Shown here one piece after another: positions 1 to 5,234 of a DNA stretch of 8,369 nt (position 1 is the first letter of the stretch; every line of letters starts with the position of its first letter). Both the position numbers and the translations under genes were made by a program. This DNA is from Desulfobacteraceae bacterium. Lineage in GTDB: Bacteria > Desulfobacterota > Desulfobacteria > Desulfobacterales > Desulfobacteraceae. Location: NCBI GenBank assembly GCA_003354055.1, contig PIVQ01000289.1:1-8369 (forward strand), read 5' to 3'. The notes beneath the pieces were generated by a model, which was given only the letters and a program-made list of their open reading frames with translations, did not search any database and had not been told where the DNA came from.

Positions 1-411
<411 letters not shown>

Positions 412-524
412 TGTTGACCAACCGGACAATTACAGCTGTCAGGCCCGGATTTAAAAAGGCCCTTGAAAAGATATAACAAAAACTTAATGGATGATATATA
501 ATCATCTTGCCCGGAGAATAAAAT
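412..524 (+). promoter_or_regulatory. tgt-hypA intergenic region with 17-bp palindrome and -10-like box
   Basis: The 113-bp spacer holds a palindrome at 490-506: GATGAT, a 5-nt centre ATATA, then ATCATC. A perfect TATAAT at 497-502 sits inside it. The position 17 nt upstream (474-479, taacaa) is a poor -35. If the -10 is used, transcription would start near 509, just before the hypA ribosome-binding site (GGAG, 513-516). A palindrome covering a -10 box is a plausible operator layout. The half-sites do not match a regulator consensus I can name with confidence; the FNR/CRP type would need a 4-nt centre and TTGAT arms. Function is inferred only. Confidence 0.35.
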
Positions 525-890
525 ATGCATGAAATGGGTATTGCCGAACAACTGGTAAAGATTGCTCTGGACGCCATTCCGGAGGATATTGAAAATCCAA
601 GGGTGGAAATCCTGAACCTGAGAATCGGTAAATTGGCCTCTGTGGTGGAGCACAGCCTCACCTTCTGTCTTGAAATTATTACCAAGGATACCCCTCTTGA
701 GAATGTGAAGCTTGCCATTGAAGAGGTGCCGGTGAAAATTAAATGCCTGGCCTGTAACAAGGAATGGGAGGTGGATACCCCCATGTTTAATTGTCCGGAT
801 TGCGAGGACACCGAAGTCACGATGCTGTCCGGCCGTGAGATCGAGATTTCCTCTATGGAACTTGCAGACGAAGAGCAGGCCGAAGGTTAA
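525..890 (+). CDS. hypA: HypA, hydrogenase maturation nickel metallochaperone
   Basis: This 121-aa protein has the usual HypA length (about 113-120). It begins with the MHE motif; His2 and the free N-terminus bind nickel in characterised HypA proteins. The C-terminal half carries the structural zinc site as two CxxC pairs, C74-C77 and C90-C93, separated by a short loop. HypA works in the cytoplasm with HypB to deliver nickel to the large subunit of [NiFe]-hydrogenases. The start at 525 is fixed by the conserved MHE and by GGAG at 513-516, 8 nt upstream. hypB follows after 32 bp, so the two are probably co-transcribed. hypC, hypD, hypE, hypF and the hydrogenase genes are not in this window, so they must lie elsewhere. 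Confidence 0.96.
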   Translation: MHEMGIAEQLVKIALDAIPEDIENPRVEILNLRIGKLASVVEHSLTFCLEIITKDTPLENVKLAIEEVPVKIKCLACNKEWEVDTPMFNCPDCEDTEVTMLSGREIEISSMELADEEQAEG

Positions 891-922
891 ATAAAAAATA
901 TATAGATACGGGATTTAAGTTT

Positions 923-1582
923 ATGGAAATAAATATTCGAAAACGGGTACTTGAGAAAAACGAAACCGAAGCAGACAAAAACAGGGCGTTTTTCAAAGAT
1001 GTTTTTGTTTTGAACATGATGTCTTCACCGGGGTCGGGAAAGACGGAAACCCTGTGTAAAACTCTGGCACGGCTGATGCCTGATGTCCGGGTGGGAGTGA
1101 TTGTGGGTGATGTCTGCACCACCAATGATGCGGACCGCCTTGAAGTCACCGGTGCCAAGGTCACCCAAATCAATACGGATCAGTTTGGCGGCGACTGCCA
1201 TCTGGCTGCCCATCTTATTGATGCCGCGGCACGGGAGTTGGGATGCGATGACCTGGATCTGCTCATTGTTGAAAACATCGGAAACTTGGTCTGCCCCGCG
1301 GAATTTGACATTGGAGAGGATGCCAGGGCTGTGGTCTTAAGTGTTACCGAAGGTGAGGACAAACCCCTGAAATACCCCCTCATGTTCCAGGTGGCCGATG
1401 TTGCCATTCTTAATAAGATCGATTTGCTTCCCTATCTGGATTTTGATGCCCCCCTGGCTGTAGAAAATATGAAGAAAGTCCATCCGGGTATGCCGGTGTT
1501 TGAAATTTCTGCCAAAACGGAAGAGGGGTTCGAACCCTGGCTGGAATGGTTGAAAACAAAGGTAAAGGAAAAACTGGGGTAG
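923..1582 (+). CDS. hypB: HypB, hydrogenase nickel incorporation GTPase
   Basis: This 219-aa SIMIBI-class GTPase supplies the energy-dependent step of nickel insertion into [NiFe]-hydrogenase, in partnership with HypA. The P-loop is SSPGSGKTE (Lys40, Thr41). GDVCTTNDADRL (residues 62-73) is the HypB switch region. GGDCHL holds the Cys92-His93 pair, and ENIGNLVCP holds Cys124; these correspond to the G-domain metal site at the dimer interface. NKID (164-167) is the guanine-specificity motif. The N-terminus is short and has neither the CxxCGC high-affinity nickel motif of E. coli HypB nor a His-rich stretch, so it probably does not store nickel. The SD is weak (GGGA near 910-913), which suggests coupling to hypA. 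The frame closes with three consecutive stops, TAG TAG TAA, at 1580-1588. Confidence 0.96.
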   Translation: MEINIRKRVLEKNETEADKNRAFFKDVFVLNMMSSPGSGKTETLCKTLARLMPDVRVGVIVGDVCTTNDADRLEVTGAKVTQINTDQFGGDCHLAAHLIDAAARELGCDDLDLLIVENIGNLVCPAEFDIGEDARAVVLSVTEGEDKPLKYPLMFQVADVAILNKIDLLPYLDFDAPLAVENMKKVHPGMPVFEISAKTEEGFEPWLEWLKTKVKEKLG

Positions 1583-1587
1583 TAGTA

Positions 1588-1629
1588 ACCCGTTGGGATG
1601 TACCCGTTGGGATGTACCCGCTGGAACTG
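1588..1629. repeat. 14-bp tandem repeat between hypB and amrB
   Basis: Two exact head-to-tail copies of ACCCGTTGGGATGT lie at 1588-1601 and 1602-1615. A degenerate third copy follows at 1616-1629 (ACCCGCTGGAACTG, 9 of 14 identical). Each unit alternates CCC and GGG, so short inverted pairs such as CCC-GTT-GGG recur. It begins right after the triple stop of hypB and ends 17 bp before the amrB SD. It could be a fragment of a dispersed intergenic repeat family or a local slippage product; one window cannot tell which. Confidence 0.8.
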
Positions 1630-1646
1630 CCTTTGCCTTTATAAGT

Positions 1647-1652
1647 AAGGAG
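1647..1652 (+). promoter_or_regulatory. Shine-Dalgarno that sets the amrB start
   Basis: AAGGAG at 1647-1652 is 6 nt upstream of ATG 1659. It supports that start over an in-frame TTG at 1593, which would place 22 codons of low-complexity tandem-repeat sequence at the N-terminus. Confidence 0.8.
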
Positions 1653-1658
1653 AGGCCC

Positions 1659-2573
1659 ATGCAAAACAAATTAAGAAAACCATCAGCCTTTGCCGGATCC
1701 TGGTATCCTGGATCTGCAAAGGCGTGTGAAGCTGAGATTCAAGCTTTTTTAACGTCGAAGTCTCGGAATTACCCTTCCCTGGATGATGCTAAATTAGCGG
1801 GCAGTGTAGTAGGCGGCATTGTCCCCCATGCCGGCTGGGTCTACTCCGGCAGTATTGCCTGCCGGGTGATCGCTTCTCTCAAATCCTGCGAAAATAGCAA
1901 AAGCGTTGACACCATTCTTCTGTTCGGAGCTCACATGCACCCTGCCTCTCCGGCATTTGCCTTAAGCCATGGGGCGGTTGAAACCCCCTTTGGTGATATT
2001 CAGGTGGACAGGGAGCTTGTCGAACATATGGTGTCAAGCCTGAATGCCTCCGGCAACCCTGTTCAATCCCTTTCTCCCCAATCTTTTCCGGATGAAAATA
2101 CCTTTGAGCTTCAATTCCCGTTTATCCGGTATTTCTTTCCTGATGCCCGTATTGTAATATGTGGCGTGCCGCCTTCGGAAGCTGCAGGTCGGATGGGAGA
2201 GGCAGCAGTTGAAAGTGCTGCCGCATTGGGGCGATCAGTTCGTATTATAGGCTCCACCGACATGACCCATTATGGGCCCAACTTCAGGTTTGAGCCGGCC
2301 GGGACGGGAGAGGCTGCCGTGGAGTGGGTGAGACAGGAAAACGATGCTCAGGCCATCCAGGCCCTGACGGAGATGGATGTGCCGGGGATCATTGCCCAGG
2401 GACTGGCCAATAAAAATATGTGCTGTTCCGGGGCTGCTGCCGCGGCTGTTTGCGCCTGTAAAAAAAGAGGCGTAGTCAAGGGGCTGTGCCTTGACTACGC
2501 CACAAGTTACGAACAATCCCGGTCCCAAAGCTTTGTGGGATATTGCGGGATGGTTTATTTAAGGCCTTTTTAG
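1659..2573 (+). CDS. amrB: MEMO1-family protein (AmmeMemoRadiSam system protein B)
   Basis: This is a 304-aa MEMO-like protein of normal family length (about 260-300 or slightly more). Family landmarks in order: RKPSAFAGSWYPG near the N-terminus; PHAGW (His57, matching metal ligand His49 of human MEMO1); GAHMHP (His92/His94, in place of His81); DENTFELQFPF, matching DEHSIEMHLPY; STDMTHYGPNFRF, matching SSDFCHWGQRFRY; NMCCSGAA, near the Cys244 ligand; and the C-terminal LDYATSYEQS. The family resembles extradiol dioxygenases and binds metal, but its bacterial reaction is unknown. In many prokaryotes it occurs with an AMMECR1-domain protein and a radical SAM enzyme, neither of which is in this window. 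Here it follows hypB by 76 bp on the same strand. Start chosen at ATG 1659 because of the SD. Its last codons contain the gltX terminator hairpin. Confidence 0.9.
   Translation: MQNKLRKPSAFAGSWYPGSAKACEAEIQAFLTSKSRNYPSLDDAKLAGSVVGGIVPHAGWVYSGSIACRVIASLKSCENSKSVDTILLFGAHMHPASPAFALSHGAVETPFGDIQVDRELVEHMVSSLNASGNPVQSLSPQSFPDENTFELQFPFIRYFFPDARIVICGVPPSEAAGRMGEAAVESAAALGRSVRIIGSTDMTHYGPNFRFEPAGTGEAAVEWVRQENDAQAIQALTEMDVPGIIAQGLANKNMCCSGAAAAAVCACKKRGVVKGLCLDYATSYEQSRSQSFVGYCGMVYLRPF
2460..2501 (-). terminator. Strong intrinsic terminator for gltX, inside the amrB coding sequence
   Basis: A perfect 13-bp inverted repeat spans 2469-2481 (GGCGTAGTCAAGG) and 2489-2501 (CCTTGACTACGCC), with a 7-nt loop. 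Read on the minus strand, the hairpin is followed by TC and then seven T (2466-2460), the form of a Rho-independent terminator. It lies 79 nt past the gltX stop. On the plus strand no T-run follows the hairpin, so it should act only on gltX transcripts. The same bases encode RGVVKG and LDYA of AmrB. Confidence 0.85.
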
Positions 2574-2580
2574 GGCATGA

Positions 2581-3987
2581 TTATTCGGGCTGGGCAGTGG
2601 CAAATTCCGCCGCTTTTTTGATACGCTGAACGGTCTTTGTCTTTCCCAGAGCCAGGAGCATTTCAAAGATACCCGGGCTGACAGTGGTGCCGGTGACCGC
2701 AACTCTCAGGGGTTGAGCAATCTTTCCGAATCCTAGGCCGGTCTCTTCCATGATCGCCTTGAATACATTTTCAAGGGGCTCCTGAGTGTAGTCGTCCAGG
2801 GCTTCAATGGCGTTAGCACACTGTGACAGCATGGGGCCTGCTGTAGGTTTGAGGAATTTCTTAGCGGCCTTTTCTTCGAATTCAATATCTTCCGCATAGT
2901 AGAATACAGCAGCTTCCGCCATTTCCACCATGGTTTTACTTCTGGGCTGTAGGGTTTCAATCACCCCTTGGGTAAAGGCATCATTTAGTGTATCAACACC
3001 CAGGTCTGCAAGATGGGGAAGCAGGGCATCCGCCAGTTCGGCCGGGCTTTTTTTCTGGATATGCTTTGAGTTCAGTGCCATGAGTTTGTCCGTGTCAAAC
3101 ATGGAGGCGGACCGACCCAGGTGTTCCAGGTCGAATTTTTCAATAAGGTCGTCCCGCTCGAAAAATTCCTGGTCCCCGTGTGACCAGCCCAGGCGAACCA
3201 GGTAGTTGATCATGGCGTCGGGCAGAAATCCCATTTTCTGGTATTCACCCACGGACATAGCTCCGTGGCGCTTGCTGAGTCTGGATTTATCCGATCCCAA
3301 TACCATGGGCACGTGTCCGAATACGGGCAGATTTGCACCCAGTGCCTTATAGATGAGCATCTGTTTGGGGGTGTTGATGAGATGATCATCTCCACGGATA
3401 ACCGTGTTGATATTCATGGTGATATCATCAATGACCACGGCCAGGTTATACATGGCCACTCCGTTGCTTCGCTGGATGATGAAATCGTCAATCTCTGCAT
3501 TCTGGAAGGCAGTGTTTCCCTTGACAACATCTTCCACAATGGTAACCCCTGTATCCGGGGTTTTGAGGCGGACCACAGTGTTTTTTGATTTGGTCAGGTT
3601 TCGTTCTCTGCACCGGCCGTTGTACATGGGCTTTAGCCCCTTGGCTCTGGCCTCTTCCCGCATGACATTAACCTCTTCCGGGGTGCAGTCGCAGTAATAG
3701 GCATGGCCGGATGCTACAAGCCGGTCGATGTGTTCGTTGTAAATGTCGTGACGCTGGGTCTGGAAATAGGGGCCTTCGTCCCAGTCAATACCCAGCCATT
3801 TCATGGAATCAAGAATGGCATCCACAGATTCCTGGGTAGACCGGACTTCATCGGTATCTTCAATGCGTAAAACAAATTTTCCCTTAGTCTTCCTGGCATA
3901 AAGCCAATTGAATAGGGCTGTTCTGGCACCTCCGATGTGCAGGTACCCTGTGGGGGAAGGGGGAAAACGCGTAATTATTGTATCCAT
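2581..3987 (-). CDS. gltX: Glutamyl-tRNA synthetase
   Basis: This 468-aa class I aminoacyl-tRNA synthetase attaches glutamate to tRNA-Glu and matches the typical bacterial length. The N-terminus is TRFPPSPTGYLHIGG, with the HIGH-type motif at residues 17-20, followed by RIEDTD. The KMSKS-type motif is RLSKR at 236-240, in the GSDKSRLSKRHG context. Residues 99-126 carry CDC and GRCRE, equivalent to the zinc-binding Cys of E. coli GluRS, but the fourth ligand position (His in CRH) is Glu128 here. The C-terminal anticodon-binding helical domain is complete. The frame stays open upstream to 4119, but the start at 3987 is preferred: it begins the conserved domain directly and has GGAG 5 nt upstream. 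The gene stands alone on the minus strand, convergent with amrB and divergent from rpmF. Discriminating versus non-discriminating specificity cannot be read from the sequence. Confidence 0.97.
   Translation of the reverse strand: MDTIITRFPPSPTGYLHIGGARTALFNWLYARKTKGKFVLRIEDTDEVRSTQESVDAILDSMKWLGIDWDEGPYFQTQRHDIYNEHIDRLVASGHAYYCDCTPEEVNVMREEARAKGLKPMYNGRCRERNLTKSKNTVVRLKTPDTGVTIVEDVVKGNTAFQNAEIDDFIIQRSNGVAMYNLAVVIDDITMNINTVIRGDDHLINTPKQMLIYKALGANLPVFGHVPMVLGSDKSRLSKRHGAMSVGEYQKMGFLPDAMINYLVRLGWSHGDQEFFERDDLIEKFDLEHLGRSASMFDTDKLMALNSKHIQKKSPAELADALLPHLADLGVDTLNDAFTQGVIETLQPRSKTMVEMAEAAVFYYAEDIEFEEKAAKKFLKPTAGPMLSQCANAIEALDDYTQEPLENVFKAIMEETGLGFGKIAQPLRVAVTGTTVSPGIFEMLLALGKTKTVQRIKKAAEFATAQPE
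2594..2619 (+). terminator. Possible weak terminator for amrB, inside the gltX 3' end
   Basis: On the plus strand GCAGTGG (2594-2600) can pair with CCGCCGC (2607-2613) around a 6-nt loop. The stem has 6 pairs, including one G-T wobble, plus one A-C mismatch. Six T follow directly at 2614-2619. It starts 20 nt after the amrB stop and lies within the last codons of gltX on the other strand. The stem is short, so it is a candidate only. Confidence 0.4.
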
Positions 3988-3992
3988 ATTGT

Positions 3993-3996
3993 CTCC
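3993..3996 (-). promoter_or_regulatory. Shine-Dalgarno that sets the gltX start
   Basis: On the minus strand GGAG (plus-strand CTCC, 3993-3996) lies 5 nt before ATG at 3987-3985. This argues against the upstream in-frame Met codons, which would add up to 44 unconserved, Lys/Arg-rich residues before MDTIITRFPPSPTG. Confidence 0.75.
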
Positions 3997-4112
3997 ATTA
4001 ATTTTCGTATAATCTTTTAAAATCGAGCCCTTACCTACCATAAAAAGTTGGTTTCGGCAATAGACTGGTCGGGGGTTTTTAAGAAATACTGACTTCTGTT
4101 TATGTCTTTTTC

Positions 4113-4141
4113 TTGACACTCTTAAAAAATTGGGGTAAATA
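4113..4141 (+). promoter_or_regulatory. Candidate sigma70-type promoter for rpmF-acpP-rpiB
   Basis: A perfect TTGACA (4113-4118) is followed after 17 bp by TAAATA (4136-4141), which matches only 3 of 6 -10 positions. The expected start near 4148 gives a leader of about 64 nt before rpmF. The -35 and spacing are good and the -10 is poor, hence moderate confidence. Confidence 0.4.
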
Positions 4142-4211
4142 TGTTTGTTTTATTATTTTGGTAAAAAAATAAATGAAATGCAAATGAAATAGTATAGTTA
4201 GGAGAATACAA

Positions 4212-4400
4212 ATGGCAGTACCTAAGCAGAAAAATTCCAAGGCAAGAGGAAGAAAAAGACGGACCCATTACAAAACCAGTGCACCCACAGTTTCTGTGTG
4301 TCCCGAGTGTCAGGAGCCTAAGCTTCCCCATACCGCCTGCCCCGAATGCGGCGCTTATAAGGGGAGAAACGTCAAGGCTCTTGCCGAAGACGACGAATAA
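4212..4400 (+). CDS. rpmF: 50S ribosomal protein L32
   Basis: This 62-aa basic protein is the L32 component of the large ribosomal subunit. It has the typical MAVPKQKNSKARGRKRR N-terminus and a complete zinc-ribbon, CPEC (C30, C33) and CPEC (C43, C46), so it is the zinc-dependent (C+) form rather than a cysteine-free paralogue. GGAG at 4201-4204 lies 7 nt before the ATG. acpP follows after 21 bp. In many bacteria rpmF leads the fatty-acid cluster plsX-fabH-fabD-fabG-acpP. Here acpP comes immediately, with the intervening genes absent. Confidence 0.97.
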   Translation: MAVPKQKNSKARGRKRRTHYKTSAPTVSVCPECQEPKLPHTACPECGAYKGRNVKALAEDDE

Positions 4401-4421
4401 CATCCATAAGGAGTCCATATC

Positions 4422-4655
4422 ATGACCATTGAGACCAAAGTGAGAAAAGTGATTGCTGAGAAGATTCCTGATATTGATATCGATGATGTGGTTCCGGAAG
4501 CATCTTTAATTGAAGATCTGGGTGCAGATTCCCTGACCATTGTTGAGCTTGTCATGTCAATGGAAGAAATTTTCGAAATCGAAATTGATGACGATGCAGC
4601 CGAAGGTCTTGTGACTGTTCAGGATGCGATTGATTTTATCAAGACGAAATCATAA
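4422..4655 (+). CDS. acpP: Acyl carrier protein
   Basis: This 77-aa acidic protein carries growing acyl chains in fatty acid synthesis. The phosphopantetheine attachment site is Ser37 in GADSLTIVELVM, and the protein has the normal ACP length and four-helix sequence pattern. The residue after DSL is Thr rather than the more usual Asp, a small variation. A strong SD, AAGGAG (4408-4413), lies 8 nt upstream. It sits between rpmF and rpiB with 21-bp gaps on both sides, probably one transcript. No fab gene or phosphopantetheinyl transferase gene is adjacent. It is most likely the housekeeping ACP, but a second specialised ACP elsewhere in the genome cannot be excluded. Confidence 0.96.
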   Translation: MTIETKVRKVIAEKIPDIDIDDVVPEASLIEDLGADSLTIVELVMSMEEIFEIEIDDDAAEGLVTVQDAIDFIKTKS

Positions 4656-4676
4656 TTCTTTGGGGAATTAAGACAG

Positions 4677-5117
4677 ATGGATACGGGTAAAACTATTATT
4701 ATCGGCAGTGACCATGCAGCATTCGGGTTAAAGGAAAAGATCAAGGATCTGCTGTTTAACCTCGGGTATCGTGTGGAAGATGCCGGTACGGACTCTGATG
4801 CATCGGTCAACTATGCCGATTACGGCAAAAAGGTCGCCGGGGCTGTATCCAAAGGAGAGTTTCCCAAAGGGATTCTTCTCTGTGGTACCGGCCTTGGCAT
4901 GTCTATGGTGGCCAACCGGTACAAGGGCGTGAGAGCCGCCCTGTGTTCGGATGTTTTTTCCGTACAGATGAGCCGTCAGCATAACGATTCTAATGTTCTG
5001 GTTCTGGGCGGCCGTGTAGTCGGAGATATTTTGGCTTTTGAGCTGGTCAGGGCCTGGTTGAATACGGAATTTGAAGGCGGACGTCACCTGGACAGGATTC
5101 AGTCCATCGACGCCTAA
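4677..5117 (+). CDS. rpiB: Ribose-5-phosphate isomerase B
   Basis: This 146-aa RpiB/LacAB-family enzyme interconverts ribose 5-phosphate and ribulose 5-phosphate in the non-oxidative pentose phosphate pathway. Motifs: IIGSDHAA near the N-terminus (His13), CGTGLGMS (Cys69 as catalytic base, Thr71), and MSRQHNDSNVLVLGGR with His102, equivalent to His99 of E. coli RpiB. The length is typical. The start ATG at 4677 follows GGGGA (4662-4666) at 10 nt, slightly long but acceptable. It is 21 bp after acpP and 117 bp before glyA, the widest gap in this gene run. Sugar isomerases of the LacA/LacB type are related, but the RQHND motif and setting favour RpiB. Confidence 0.95.
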   Translation: MDTGKTIIIGSDHAAFGLKEKIKDLLFNLGYRVEDAGTDSDASVNYADYGKKVAGAVSKGEFPKGILLCGTGLGMSMVANRYKGVRAALCSDVFSVQMSRQHNDSNVLVLGGRVVGDILAFELVRAWLNTEFEGGRHLDRIQSIDA

Positions 5118-5234
5118 CGGCCGCCTAAAGACTGCTTAACGGCGGTTTGTAAGCGGCAGTCAGAAAATTAAAGTTGTATAATGTGAATAACAGAACCATG
5201 TACTCGTTTGTGTAAGGTGCTTAAAAGGAGGGTG
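5118..5234 (+). promoter_or_regulatory. rpiB-glyA spacer with -10 box and inverted repeats
   Basis: A consensus TATAAT lies at 5177-5182, without a good -35 at the right distance; the predicted leader is about 46 nt. Upstream are two overlapping possible stems. CCGCC (5121-5125) can pair with GGCGG (5141-5145), which is followed by only three T. GACTGC (5130-5135) can pair with GCAGTC (5156-5161), with an inner TTA/TAA extension and a 3-nt bulge. They interleave, so they cannot form together. This suggests a secondary glyA promoter and possibly a leaky terminator or operator. No known glycine, serine or folate riboswitch was recognised. Confidence 0.4.
5225..5230 (+). promoter_or_regulatory. 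Shine-Dalgarno for glyA, closely spaced
   Basis: AAGGAG (5225-5230, extended by another G) is only 4 nt from ATG 5235. The spacing is short, but no later Met precedes the conserved SHMT domain. The upstream in-frame TTG at 5208 has no SD. Confidence 0.65.

Larger units (their letters stand above)
3988..4211. promoter_or_regulatory. Divergent gltX/rpmF intergenic region
   Basis: This AT-rich 224-bp spacer separates the two divergent genes and must hold promoters for both. On the plus strand a -35 can be proposed (separate entry). On the minus strand I find no good -35/-10 pair: TTATAC about 20 nt upstream of the gltX ATG is -10-like, but nothing resembling TTGACA is correctly spaced. No tRNA, riboswitch or T-box fold was recognised. 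Confidence 0.5.

Noticed and set aside
442..462. GGCC...GGCC pairing after tgt as a terminator
   Set aside because: The stem is only 4 bp with a 12-nt loop and is not followed by a T-run.
1593..1658. In-frame TTG start for amrB at 1593
   Set aside because: It would translate the tandem repeat. ATG 1659 has a strong SD 6 nt upstream and begins just before the conserved region.
3988..4119. N-terminal extension of gltX by 44 residues to the upstream in-frame Met
   Set aside because: The added residues are Lys/Arg-rich and unlike any GluRS N-terminus, the 3987 start begins the conserved domain directly, and it has a well-placed GGAG.
4193..4198. TATAGT as an rpmF -10 box
   Set aside because: It is only 14 nt from the ATG and directly before the SD, with no -35 at a suitable distance. 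Transcription would start at or within the SD.
5208..5234. In-frame TTG start for glyA at 5208
   Set aside because: No SD precedes it, and the 9 added residues (which would include the SD region itself) are not part of SHMT proteins.
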